Shown here: one piece after another, positions 1 to 8,394 of the stretch | Layout of the letters: each line of letters opens with the position of its first letter | How positions within the stretch are numbered: the first letter of the stretch is position 1 | DNA from: Planctomycetota bacterium | GTDB lineage: Bacteria > Planctomycetota > UBA11346 | Direction of reading: 5' to 3' | Assembly: GCA_013816485.1 (NCBI GenBank) | Contig: JACDEI010000017.1 | Coordinates: forward strand, 23,217 to 85,103 | DNA: 61,887 nt | Position numbers and translations under genes: made by a program | Notes under the pieces: generated by a model | Told to the model about the DNA's origin: nothing | Databases searched by the model: none | What the model saw: only the letters and a program-made list of their open reading frames with translations

Positions 1-144
1 GCCCCCACGGCCTGCGGCCTGCCCCCGCGGGCTTTGTCGTGGCTCGGGTTCGTCGGCTGCGCCTCCTCACCCGTGGGCGGATGGCTTCGCCATTTTATCC
101 GCCCACCGCCACTCGGCGCCCGCCTCCGTCGCTTCGCTCCGGAG
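1..144. other. Non-coding left edge with palindromes
   Basis: No convincing gene. The stretch is made of short GC-rich palindromes. The clearest is a perfect 10-bp inverted repeat, gtgggcggat at 73-82 and its complement at 97-106, with a smaller ggc-ttc-gcc stem in its loop. The style resembles the hairpin chains at 13142-13308 and 60592-60749, but I could not align it to them. Confidence 0.4.
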
Positions 145-184
145 TAACAAAAACGACGGACCCGTGGCTGATGCCACGGGTCCG
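145..184 (-). terminator. Intrinsic terminator of the sdh operon
   Basis: A perfect 12-bp stem (157-168 with 173-184) closes a 4-base loop. Read on the minus strand, the stem is followed within a few bases by a T-rich tract (complement of the A run at 149-153). It lies about 30 bases past the sdhB stop codon, where the leftward sdhCAB transcript would end. Confidence 0.85.
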
Positions 185-213
185 GATGGAGATCTGATGA
201 AGATGCGGTTGGT

Positions 214-1008
214 TCAACCGTCTTTCTTGTCTGCTCCGGTCACCCAGCGCCACAGCATCGTGACCGGATCGTAGTAACGATCGGCGATGCGCTCCTTGAG
301 CGGGATGATGGCGTTGTCGGTGATGGTGATGTGCTCGGGGCAGACTTCGGTGCAGCACTTGGTGATGTTGCAGAAGCCGATGCCGCCTTCGTTTTTCAGG
401 AACGGCTCGCGGTCGGCGACGTCGACCGGGTGCATCTCGAGCGACGCGGCGCGGGCGAAGAAGCGCGGGCCGGAGAAGACCTCGTGTTTCTCATGGTCGC
501 GGATGACGTGGCAGGTGTCCTGGCAGAGGAAACACTCGATGCACTTGCGCATCTCCTGCGTGCGCTCGACGTCGCGCTGCTGCATGCGGAAGGTGCCGTC
601 CTCGGCAACGAATCTGGTGCCGGGGTTTGCCGGGGTGAACTTGGTGATCTTCTTGTTCACCGTGTAGTTCCACGACACGTCAGTGACGAGGTCGCGGATG
701 TTGGGGAAGGCCTTCATCGGCTGCACGGTGACATCGCCCTCGGGCAACGCCTCCATGCGCGTCAGGCACATCAGGCGCGGCTTGCCGTTGATCTCGGCCG
801 AGCACGAACCGCACTTGCCGGCCTTGCAGTTCCAGCGGCAGGCGAGGTCCGAGGCCTGCGTCGCCTGGATCTGATGGATGGCGTCGAGCACCACCATACC
901 TGGGGTGATTTCAGCGGTATAATCCACCATCTTGCCGCCGGTCTTGTCACCGCGCCAGACTTTGAAGGTGCGCTGATGCGGGGCGGCGTCGCCAACTGCA
1001 GTGCTCAT
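214..1008 (-). CDS. sdhB: Succinate dehydrogenase iron-sulfur subunit
   Basis: 264 aa. This subunit carries electrons from the SdhA flavin to the membrane quinone site through three iron-sulfur clusters. Ligands are visible: C61, C66, C69 and C81 for [2Fe-2S] in an N-terminal ferredoxin fold; C156, C159, C162 and C166 (CIECFLCQDTC) plus C213, C219 and C223 for the [4Fe-4S] and [3Fe-4S] clusters in the C-terminal helical domain. It is the last gene of sdhC-sdhA-sdhB, 10 bases after the sdhA stop, and is followed by an intrinsic terminator. Fumarate reductase FrdB is the main alternative; the aerobic gene context favours Sdh. Family assignment is firm. Confidence 0.95.
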   Translation of the reverse strand: MSTAVGDAAPHQRTFKVWRGDKTGGKMVDYTAEITPGMVVLDAIHQIQATQASDLACRWNCKAGKCGSCSAEINGKPRLMCLTRMEALPEGDVTVQPMKAFPNIRDLVTDVSWNYTVNKKITKFTPANPGTRFVAEDGTFRMQQRDVERTQEMRKCIECFLCQDTCHVIRDHEKHEVFSGPRFFARAASLEMHPVDVADREPFLKNEGGIGFCNITKCCTEVCPEHITITDNAIIPLKERIADRYYDPVTMLWRWVTGADKKDG

Positions 1009-1018
1009 GGTGTGGTCC

Positions 1019-2836
1019 TCACTTCGCCTGTTCGTCGATGATGGCTTTGAGTTCGTCGGTCAGCGGCGTCACCGGTTCGCGGCGGAGTTGCATCTGACCA
1101 TCGATGCCCTTCTTGATGATCATGTTGCAGTTGCCGAACTCCTTGGATTTCTCCTGGTAGTCCTCGCGGAATTGTGCGCCGCGGCTTTCCTTGCGCTCGA
1201 TCGCGCATTTGGTCAGCGCTTCGGAGACGATCAGCAGGTTGCTGAGGTCCATGCAAGTGTGCCAGCCGGGATTGTACTCGCGGTTGGCGGGTGCCTGCAC
1301 CGCGACGGCGCGGGCCTTGAGCTTGGTGATCTCCTCAAGCGCCGTGCGCATCTCGTCCTCCTTGCGCACGATGCCGACCTGCGCCTGCATCATCTTCTGC
1401 AGGTCCTGCTGGACCTTGTAGGGATTCTCATCGCCCTTCGGCGCGTCCATGAAGTGCAGCGCCCATTCCATCGAGGCCTTCACTTCGGCCTCGTCGATCC
1501 AACCGTGTTTCTGTTCCTTGGCATATTTCGCGGCATGTTCGCCCGCACGTTTGCCGAACACCAACAGGTCGGAGAGCGAGTTGCCACCCAGGCGGTTGGC
1601 GCCGTGCAGACCAGCGCCGGCTTCACCAGCAGCGAACAGGCCTGGCACGCAGGACATCTGCGTATCGCCATCGACGCGCACGCCGCCCATGGTGTAGTGC
1701 GTCGTCGGACCGACCTCCATCGCCGTGGTGGTGATGTCGAGGCCGCCCAGTTCCATGAACTGGTGGTACATCGACGGCAGCTTTTTCTTGATGTGTTCGC
1801 GCGCGTTGGGCACGCGTTCCTTGATCCAGGCGATATCAAGGAACACGCCACCGTGGGGCGAGCCGCGACCGGCCTTCACTTCACGGTTGATGCAGCGCGC
1901 CACGTGGTCGCGCGTCAGCAGTTCGGGCGGACGCATCGCGGTCTTATCGCCCTGGGTGTAACGCCAGCCCTCTTCCGGATCCTTGGCCGTCTGGTTGCGG
2001 TAGTTCTCCGGGATGTCGTCGAACATGAAGCGCTTGCCGTCCTTGTTGCGCAGGACGCCGCCTTCACCACGCACACCTTCGGTCACCAGGATGCCGCGCA
2101 CCGAAGGCGGCCACACCATGCCGGTGGGATGGAACTGGATGAATTCCATGTCGAGGAGTTCTGCACCGGCGTTGTAGGCCAGCGAGTAACCGTCGCCGGT
2201 GTACTCCCATGAGTTCGAGGTCACCTCGAAAGCGCGGCCCAGACCGCCGGTGGCGATGATCACTGACTTGGCTTTGAAGAGCACGAAGCGGCCCTTCTCA
2301 CGGTAGTAGCCGAAGGCGCCGACGACGCGCTCGCCGTCCTTGATCAACTTGGTGATGCAACACTCCATGTAGACCGCGATCTGCGATTTATGGACGCTGT
2401 GATCCTGAAGCGTGCGAATGATTTCGAGGCCGGTGCGATCGCCAACGTGGGCCAGGCGCGGGTAGCGGTGACCCCCGAAATTGCGCTGGAGGATCTTGCC
2501 GTCCTTGGTGCGATCGAACACCGCGCCCCATTGCTCCAACTCACGCACGCGCGTCGGCGCTTCCTTGGCGTGCAGTTCGGCCATGCGCCAGTTGTTCACG
2601 TACTGGCCGCCACGCATGGTGTCGGCGAAGTGGACCTTCCAACCGTCGCGATCATCGACGTTGCCGAGCGACGCAGCGATGCCGCCTTCGGCCATCACGG
2701 TGTGCGCCTTGCCGAGCAGCGACTTACACACCAGGCCGACCGAGCAGCCGGCATCAGCGGCTTCGATGGCGGCGCGCATGCCGGCGCCACCAGCACCGAT
2801 CACCAGGACGTCATGTTCGAAGGTCTGGATTTCCAT
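1019..2836 (-). CDS. sdhA: Succinate dehydrogenase flavoprotein subunit
   Basis: 605 aa. Oxidises succinate to fumarate using covalently bound FAD. The N-terminus has the dinucleotide motif VIGAGGAGMRAA. Next comes LLGKAHTVMAEGGIAA, whose His is the expected FAD-linkage residue, then GVRGEGGVLRN with the catalytic Arg region. The frame is open further upstream, but the ATG at 2836 (MEIQTFEHDVLVIGAG) is chosen because the family begins just before the FAD motif and the extension overlaps sdhC. The length is typical. Middle gene of the sdhCAB operon. Confidence 0.95.
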   Translation of the reverse strand: MEIQTFEHDVLVIGAGGAGMRAAIEAADAGCSVGLVCKSLLGKAHTVMAEGGIAASLGNVDDRDGWKVHFADTMRGGQYVNNWRMAELHAKEAPTRVRELEQWGAVFDRTKDGKILQRNFGGHRYPRLAHVGDRTGLEIIRTLQDHSVHKSQIAVYMECCITKLIKDGERVVGAFGYYREKGRFVLFKAKSVIIATGGLGRAFEVTSNSWEYTGDGYSLAYNAGAELLDMEFIQFHPTGMVWPPSVRGILVTEGVRGEGGVLRNKDGKRFMFDDIPENYRNQTAKDPEEGWRYTQGDKTAMRPPELLTRDHVARCINREVKAGRGSPHGGVFLDIAWIKERVPNAREHIKKKLPSMYHQFMELGGLDITTTAMEVGPTTHYTMGGVRVDGDTQMSCVPGLFAAGEAGAGLHGANRLGGNSLSDLLVFGKRAGEHAAKYAKEQKHGWIDEAEVKASMEWALHFMDAPKGDENPYKVQQDLQKMMQAQVGIVRKEDEMRTALEEITKLKARAVAVQAPANREYNPGWHTCMDLSNLLIVSEALTKCAIERKESRGAQFREDYQEKSKEFGNCNMIIKKGIDGQMQLRREPVTPLTDELKAIIDEQAK

Positions 2837-2889
2837 GGGGATGTCCGTGGGATGACAGAAGGGCGAAACGGAACGCGAACGCTGCAGAA

Positions 2890-3810
2890 TCAGAAGAAGC
2901 GGAAGTCCGAGATCTTGCCCATCGCCACCAGGCGCACGAGCACATCGGCCAGACCGACCACCACCAACGACAACATCGCCCAGGTGGCATGGTTGCGGTT
3001 GAGGAAACTGACGAAGCTCCAGGCCTTGAAGTGCAGATCGGTGCCACAGCCGGAGCCGCCAGCGAAGCAGTCCTTGCGCCCGCCGACGATGTGGCGCAGC
3101 GAGTGGCAGCCGAAGGTGTAACCAGCCAGTAGCAGCGGATTGAGGATCAGCACCAGCGACACCAAGCTCATGCCGAAGACGTGGTGATGGGCCTCGACCG
3201 GCTTGGTCTTGTCGAAGGCTGGATTCTCCGCGCCGGTGGCGAGGTACTGCACGTTGGTGAACGACGTGCCGTCGGCGTTGACCGGGAACATGTGCGCGAT
3301 GATACCGTCGTAACCGAGCAGGAAGACGAAGACGATCGCCGCGTAGAGGAAGTAGCGGTGCACGTTCCACAGGATCAGCGGCAGCGCGTTCTCGCCCCAA
3401 TAGCTCTTACGCGGTTCGCCAACGGCACAGGCGACGGGATCGAGCCAGATCGAACGGTAGTACGCCTTGCGGTAGTAGTAGCAGGTCAAACGGAAGCCGG
3501 CCGGCAAGCCGAGGATCAGCAGCGCGGCGGAGAACGGCGGCATCCACGATTGCCAGAACCCGGGCTGACCCAGGATGAAGGCATGCGGGCTGTGGCCCCA
3601 GATCTCCGGCGAGTAGAACGGCGACAGATAGTTGGTCCCCGGCACCCAGTAGTACGCCCCCTGAAACGCCGCCCAGGTGGAGTAGATCAGAAAGGACAAC
3701 AGCAGGGCGGCGATCCCAATGGGACCGATCCACCAGTTGTCCTTGCGCATCGTGGCACCGAAACCGGAGCCCTGCGGCAGCGTTGCGGTCGTAGCGGAGG
3801 GCTGATTCAT
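2890..3810 (-). CDS. sdhC: Succinate dehydrogenase cytochrome b subunit
   Basis: 306 aa with about five or six hydrophobic segments, for example near residues 30-50, 90-110, 145-170 and 210-235. The position upstream of sdhA and membrane character identify the anchor that binds heme and reduces quinone. Several His residues in or near the helices (NVHRYF, EAHHHVFG, GCHSLRH, RNHATW) are candidate heme ligands. It resembles the larger single-chain b558-type anchors rather than the split SdhC/SdhD type of enterobacteria, and no sdhD is present. First gene of the leftward operon; the promoter should lie in 3811-4084. Confidence 0.85.
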   Translation of the reverse strand: MNQPSATTATLPQGSGFGATMRKDNWWIGPIGIAALLLSFLIYSTWAAFQGAYYWVPGTNYLSPFYSPEIWGHSPHAFILGQPGFWQSWMPPFSAALLILGLPAGFRLTCYYYRKAYYRSIWLDPVACAVGEPRKSYWGENALPLILWNVHRYFLYAAIVFVFLLGYDGIIAHMFPVNADGTSFTNVQYLATGAENPAFDKTKPVEAHHHVFGMSLVSLVLILNPLLLAGYTFGCHSLRHIVGGRKDCFAGGSGCGTDLHFKAWSFVSFLNRNHATWAMLSLVVVGLADVLVRLVAMGKISDFRFF

Positions 3811-4084
3811 AGGCGGAGGGGTCTAACGCCGGGGCTGCATCTCTCCAGTCCCCTCCCGAGAGTTCGCATGCACCCATGTCATTTTTGCGGTCGATTCATG
3901 CAGCGAATCGACGGTCATCACAATAACAGTGTGGCCCAGGCCCGCTTGCCATCAGATAACCATCTCCTGTGCTGCTGTAATGACCGCTCAGCATGCCGTT
4001 GCCCGTAACAGGACATTCGTGGTGATGTGGTTCTGCCTGCTCGTCAGCGGACTGACCACGTCATGTGTAGATTGAGCCAATGGC

Positions 4085-4510
4085 GTGCTTGTCGCAGCTT
4101 TGGTGGCTCCTGGGTATGTGCTCGTCGCACCATGGGCGCTGGCCAAGTCAGCTGTCGATGCGCTCACGGAAAAAGACGCAAGGCGTCAACTGGCGCAACA
4201 ACGTGCCGATCCCAACCGAATTCCCCCTGCGATAGCGCAATCCATCGCGGAACGTTCGGAATTCACCGCCGATACACTGGAACAGTTGCTCGAGACGACC
4301 GGATTGGTTTTTTACCAACAGGACGTGCCGATACTGAGTTTCGGCACTCTTGAACAGGACCTGTGGGTCTATTACCGGTCCGACGCTGCCCTGAACGCCC
4401 GTTTCGATCCGGTGGCTCGGCGCATCATCGGTCCAATCAGGAATCTCCTGGCAGACCAAAAGGACGCGGAATCCTACAAAGGACACACACTTATTGCTTG
4501 CCCCTCGTGA
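4085..4510 (+). CDS. Hypothetical protein, possible N-terminal anchor
   Basis: 141 aa from a GTG start; an in-frame stop at 4073-4075 excludes an earlier one. Residues 1-20 are hydrophobic and could be a signal anchor. The rest is soluble and acidic to neutral, with an alpha-helical look around QRADPNRIPPAIAQSIAERS. I do not recognise the family. Base composition is less GC-biased than its neighbours. It stands alone, divergent from sdhC and convergent with the small gene at 4532. There is no strong ribosome-binding site, so it may be a 5'-truncated gene. Confidence 0.4.
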   Translation: MLVAALVAPGYVLVAPWALAKSAVDALTEKDARRQLAQQRADPNRIPPAIAQSIAERSEFTADTLEQLLETTGLVFYQQDVPILSFGTLEQDLWVYYRSDAALNARFDPVARRIIGPIRNLLADQKDAESYKGHTLIACPS

Positions 4511-4531
4511 TGCGCGGTGAATGTCCGACGC

Positions 4532-4732
4532 TCACGCCCCTGATGGATTCTGCTGCGGGGCCGGAGTTGATACCTCGGTCGTCGCGGAAATCTGCACCAC
4601 GCGACCATCCTGCCAGACCGCCAGTGGGGTTCCTGATTGGGCAGCAATGCGTCGGGCTTGTTGGGCTGCGCGTAGAATGGCGGCGTCGGCACCCGACAGG
4701 CCGAGGACGGTTTGCATATTCGGCGTCGTCAT
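4532..4732 (-). CDS. Small partner protein of a zeta-type kinase
   Basis: 66 aa from the ATG at 4732. A predicted helix (residues 10-30) is followed by a short strand segment GTPLAVWQDGRVVQI. This helix plus AVWQDGRVV arrangement is the one I know from small proteins encoded next to zeta-toxin-like P-loop kinases, so it is a candidate antitoxin or partner. Its ATG overlaps the ancestral TGA stop of the kinase frame (4729-4731), an ATGA junction typical of translational coupling. The kinase is now broken while this gene looks intact. Confidence 0.65.
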   Translation of the reverse strand: MTTPNMQTVLGLSGADAAILRAAQQARRIAAQSGTPLAVWQDGRVVQISATTEVSTPAPQQNPSGA

Positions 4733-5162
4733 GGGTGTTCTCCGATCTCGATCAGGTGGGCAGGCAGGACACTGGCATCGTACAGCCGCCAACACCCTGC
4801 TGAACTCGCAGACGAACACGTTCCACCGCCAAATCAGCACTGGGTAGACGCAGGAAAACCAGGCCGACCCGATAACCGACGGACTGCCAGGAGCGGATCA
4901 AACCAATGTAGCTGCGACCTGCGAGCGTGGTTTCCACCGCGAAGTCCGTGCGCTGCGCCACTGCGGTGTCGATAGCCCGGGCCATCAATTTGGCTGCCTG
5001 CACCGCCGCCTTCGTCGGGTCGAATGGAGATAGACCCGCAGCGATGAGATCGGCGTTGATGAAGGTCTGGCAGTGACCTTCCTGAGGCAGGAACTCCTTG
5101 GCGAACGTGGTCTTCCCCGCGCCGTTGGGGCCAGCGAATATGAGGGCGCGAAGTTGGGTCAT
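4729..5162 (-). pseudogene. Zeta-toxin-like kinase, internal deletion
   Basis: From the ATG at 5162 the frame reads MTQLRALIFAGPNGAGKTTF, with a Walker A motif GPNGAGKT, then NADLIAAGLSPF and AVETTLAGRSY, all typical of zeta-type P-loop kinases. After RVRLRVQQG (near 4800) it runs out of frame and stops about 15 codons later at 4752. A second frame from about 4779 to 4729 encodes LYDASVLPAHLIEIGEHP, which looks like the normal family C-terminus. The segment between, normally about 35 residues, is missing. This is an internal deletion with loss of frame. A TTG start at 5189 would overlap the NifU-like gene and is less likely. Confidence 0.75.
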
Positions 5163-5185
5163 GCGATCCTGCCCATCTTGATGCG

Positions 5186-6028
5186 TCAAACGGTCTCTTC
5201 CACCCCAAGCGACGCTTCGACCTCCGCCTTGAGCAACTGCTCCAGTTCGCCGAGCGCTAAGCGACGGGCATCGGCGTCAGTGACAAACGATCCCCCGACG
5301 CGCACCTTCACCATCCGTCCGTCAAAATCCCACAACTCGACGGTCGCGCCTTGGGCCTGCCACGCTGGCAATAATTTGGCTCCGACCAACCGCTGGATGC
5401 GCAACAAGGTCTGGATGCGCCCCGCGGGCCCTTGGCGCTGCTGACCCGGTGCTGGCGCGGCCGCTGCCTGCGGCGTGGTCGCCTCCTCGATCAATCGCGG
5501 GATGTCCGCACGGCAGGTGCCGCAGCCGGTGCCCGCGCCGGTGGCGTTGACCACCTCGTCGACGGTGGTGCAGCCACTGACGCGCACCGCCTGGCGCGCG
5601 GTCTCCTCGGCGATACCGAAGCAACGGCAGAGCAACGGATCGAGCTCGGCGTCGGCGTCGACTTCGTCGCTCTCATAGGCGGCGATGGCGGCACGCAGAC
5701 CGTCGACCGCCCACAGGCGTGGCGGCAGGGCGGTGTGGTCGAGCCCACCGAGGTGCGCACAAATCGCTGACGGTCCAAGCGCCTTGGCCTCGGCGAAGGT
5801 CTTGCCAGCGACCACCTCGGTGAGCACCGATGACGCCGCCACCTGGTCGGCGCAGTTGAAGACCTGGTACTTGGCCTGAGTGATCTTCCCGCCGCTCACA
5901 CCGATATAGAAGCGCAGCGCATCACCGACCACAATCGAGCCGACATCGCCGACCGCGCTGGCGTTGAGCAGCTTGCCGACATTGCGGGGTTTGCGTTGGT
6001 GGTCGTCGAGGAGTTCCGCGGGCGTCAT
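5186..6028 (-). CDS. NifU-like protein lacking assembly cysteines
   Basis: 280 aa with the full NifU layout: IscU-like domain (about 1-120), central [2Fe-2S] domain (about 130-185), Pro/Ala linker, and Nfu-like C-terminal domain (about 205-275). The central cluster ligands C134, C136, C169 and C172 are intact. Key scaffold residues are not. The first IscU cysteine is V34 (GSIVVGDALRF), and the third lies in a stretch that is short and Cys-free (PPRLWAVDGLRAA). Only C59 of the three remains. The Nfu CxxC is replaced by GGSFVTDADARR. It is therefore unlikely to build transient clusters as NifU does; an electron-transfer or regulatory role is possible. No nifS or isc gene is nearby. Confidence 0.85.
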   Translation of the reverse strand: MTPAELLDDHQRKPRNVGKLLNASAVGDVGSIVVGDALRFYIGVSGGKITQAKYQVFNCADQVAASSVLTEVVAGKTFAEAKALGPSAICAHLGGLDHTALPPRLWAVDGLRAAIAAYESDEVDADAELDPLLCRCFGIAEETARQAVRVSGCTTVDEVVNATGAGTGCGTCRADIPRLIEEATTPQAAAAPAPGQQRQGPAGRIQTLLRIQRLVGAKLLPAWQAQGATVELWDFDGRMVKVRVGGSFVTDADARRLALGELEQLLKAEVEASLGVEETV

Positions 6029-6118
6029 GCGAGGTCGCAGGGTTGCCGTGCCGCTCGCCTGCGCAAGGGCCCCGGTCGCCCACCTCCCCAGGGACGCCCG
6101 CGTGCCTACACTCGCGAC

Positions 6119-8368
6119 ATGCGCCGTGCCGCCTGGTCATTCGTGTGGTTCCTCGCCGGCGTGCTCGGCGCTGGCGAAGCCGCGCCCACCGTGCGCCCAC
6201 TAGCGATGTCCGGGGCGGCACTCGAAGCCGTCGATCACGCGCTCATCCGCTTGGCGCGAGGCGACACCAGCGCGGTCGAGGCCTTGCCGCTCAGCGCCTT
6301 CCTCGACCCGGTGGCACGTCCCGATCCGCACCACGACGGACTGGCCCGCCGCTGGACCACGGCGTTGCCGGCGGCGCTGGCGCGGCTTGATGCGACCGCA
6401 CGGGCACACGCGCTGACCCGCCTGGATGCGCGTTACCGCACGTTGGCGGGCAACCGCAGCGGTAGCGAACGGGCGCGTCTAGCCAGTGCGTTCCTGCCCG
6501 CACCGGCGGCAATGAACGACCTGCGCCGCGCGGGTGACCGGGCGTTCGACCTGGGACGTTTCGCCGATTACCTGGGCATGGCCTACCTGCTCGCTGGCGG
6601 CGCACCCGGCGGAGACGATACGCGGCGACAGGAAGTCGCCCTGCAACTCAGCGGGCTCGGACCGCAGGTCGATGTCAGCCTCCACTTGCCCTCGCCTGGG
6701 ACACCCGTGCCGAGCGCGGGCAGTGGCGTCGTGCCGCAGGGACACCTCGCGCTGCGCTGGCTGATTGTGCCTGGGTGGGTGCTCGCCTGCGATCCGTTCG
6801 GCGAAGTGGTGTGGCAGTACCGCATCGACCGCTTGGCGCAGGTCACCACCGGTCCAGGAGCGGTGATGGTGCGCGACAGCAGCGGCCTGCGTGCCTTGGC
6901 AGAGAACGGCACCGTGACCACCCTGCCGCCGTTGCCCAGCGGCGCGCGCGTGCTGACCATCGCCGGCGGTGCCGCGTGGTTCGCCACCGGCGAACGTGCG
7001 TGGCGGCTGGTGCTGGCCGATGGTGCGATCCAGGCGCTCGCACTAGCCGCGCCACCGCTGGGTGCGCCGATCGTGCGCGGTCCGCAGAGCCTGTGGCTGA
7101 CGGCGCGTGAACTGCTGCTGTTCGACGGCGAGCGTCTGGTCCATCGCTTTCAGCATCGTCTGCCGGCCGCCAGCGGCTGGCGCCTGGGCGTCGATGGCGA
7201 ACGGCCCGTGGTGATGGCCGACGACCAACGCGTGTGGCGTCTGGAATCCATCGCCGAACAACTCACCCACCTCGACGCTCTGGCGCAGGCCGAACTGCTG
7301 ATACGGGCGCGACGCTATGACGATGCCCTGCGGGTGCTCGGTGAACCGACGAACGATGCGCGCCGCAGCTTGATCCTGCGGGCTCATCTGGCGCAAGGGC
7401 CTGCCCATATCGTGGCTCAGGGCGATGTCGCGTTCACCTGGTGCGTGAACACCCAGGACCGCGCGCTGGTCCTGTTGGCCCATCTGGCCGCGAGTGATCC
7501 GCATGGTCGGGCGCTGCACGCTGTGGATGACGCGACCCCGGCACAGCAACCACTGCTCGCCGCCCTCGATGCACTCAGCGCGCGCGACCAGGACTGGTGG
7601 CTGACCGACCGCGGCGGTGATCTGGGCGATGATTCCGCGCTGTGGGATCACGCCTGCTCCGCCCAGGCGTGGGTGGAATGGCGCGCAGCACGCGCCAATG
7701 CCGTGATGATTCCGGACATCGCGAGCGATGGCGTGCTGCTCGAAATCACCGCGCAGACCATAGCCCAGGAACAACGTCCTCCCACGGGCTCCGCTGTCCG
7801 TCAAAGCGACGGCTCCTTGCTCCTTGCTGGCCACACTTTCCGCCTGGAACGTAATCTCGACGCGATGACCGTCACCTGCCACGGGGCGGACGGCGTGCTG
7901 CGCTGGCGTCATCGTTGGCGACCGGCCTCGTTCCTGTCAGCGCCGAGCCAGACCATCAATGTACGCGATGGCGTCGTGCTGGTGGTCGAAGGCGGCCTGC
8001 GGCTCAACGCCTTCGATGCCGCTCTCGGCCAGCGGCGTGGCATGTTCATGGTCGATGATCTCGCTTCCGGCACCGCGTTCCTGTTGGCCGACACCCTGGC
8101 GCTCATCGGCCCCCTCGGCATCGACACCCAGTTGACGCTGGTGGATGGCCGGGGCGTCGTCCGTACCAGCACCATGCCCGCAGCGGCACGTTGGATGCTG
8201 CCGTTGGGTCAGGACCTGCTGGTGATGGGCCAGGACGGCAGCGCACGCCTGATGCCGGCAGGACGGATGGTGACGCTACCGCAGGCGTTGAGCCGTTCGC
8301 GCAGCGCGCCCCGCGTGGTGGCCGCTGGCCTGGTTCTTGATGACCAGTTGTGGCGCTGGAAACGCTGA
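6119..8368 (+). CDS. Exported protein, PQQ-like beta-propeller
   Basis: 749 aa. The ATG at 6119 is chosen because it gives a clear signal peptide (MRRAAWSFVWFLAGVLGAGEA); the frame is open upstream but that part overlaps the divergent NifU-like gene. An N-terminal helical part (about 30-200) precedes strand-rich repeats such as VLACDPFGEVVWQYRIDRLAQV and GLRLNAFDAALGQRRGMF, in the style of PQQ-type propeller blades. No catalytic motif is recognised. It probably acts in the periplasm as a binding or assembly protein, but its function is unknown. Convergent with the M16 protease gene. Confidence 0.75.
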   Translation: MRRAAWSFVWFLAGVLGAGEAAPTVRPLAMSGAALEAVDHALIRLARGDTSAVEALPLSAFLDPVARPDPHHDGLARRWTTALPAALARLDATARAHALTRLDARYRTLAGNRSGSERARLASAFLPAPAAMNDLRRAGDRAFDLGRFADYLGMAYLLAGGAPGGDDTRRQEVALQLSGLGPQVDVSLHLPSPGTPVPSAGSGVVPQGHLALRWLIVPGWVLACDPFGEVVWQYRIDRLAQVTTGPGAVMVRDSSGLRALAENGTVTTLPPLPSGARVLTIAGGAAWFATGERAWRLVLADGAIQALALAAPPLGAPIVRGPQSLWLTARELLLFDGERLVHRFQHRLPAASGWRLGVDGERPVVMADDQRVWRLESIAEQLTHLDALAQAELLIRARRYDDALRVLGEPTNDARRSLILRAHLAQGPAHIVAQGDVAFTWCVNTQDRALVLLAHLAASDPHGRALHAVDDATPAQQPLLAALDALSARDQDWWLTDRGGDLGDDSALWDHACSAQAWVEWRAARANAVMIPDIASDGVLLEITAQTIAQEQRPPTGSAVRQSDGSLLLAGHTFRLERNLDAMTVTCHGADGVLRWRHRWRPASFLSAPSQTINVRDGVVLVVEGGLRLNAFDAALGQRRGMFMVDDLASGTAFLLADTLALIGPLGIDTQLTLVDGRGVVRTSTMPAAARWMLPLGQDLLVMGQDGSARLMPAGRMVTLPQALSRSRSAPRVVAAGLVLDDQLWRWKR

Positions 8369-8375
8369 CGCTCAC

Positions 8376-8391
8376 GGATCGCCAGCGATCC
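8376..8391. terminator. Short hairpin between convergent genes
   Basis: A 6-bp stem (ggatcg, 8376-8381, with cgatcc, 8386-8391) and 4-base loop sits in the 26-bp gap between two convergent stop codons. There is no clear T tract, so a terminator role is only suggested by position. Confidence 0.3.
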
Positions 8392-8394
8392 CCA

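Noticed and set aside
1..213. Possible third copy of the structured repeat at the left edge
   Set aside because: It has similar short palindromes but lacks the constant gaacaacaatcccccgag block and cannot be aligned.
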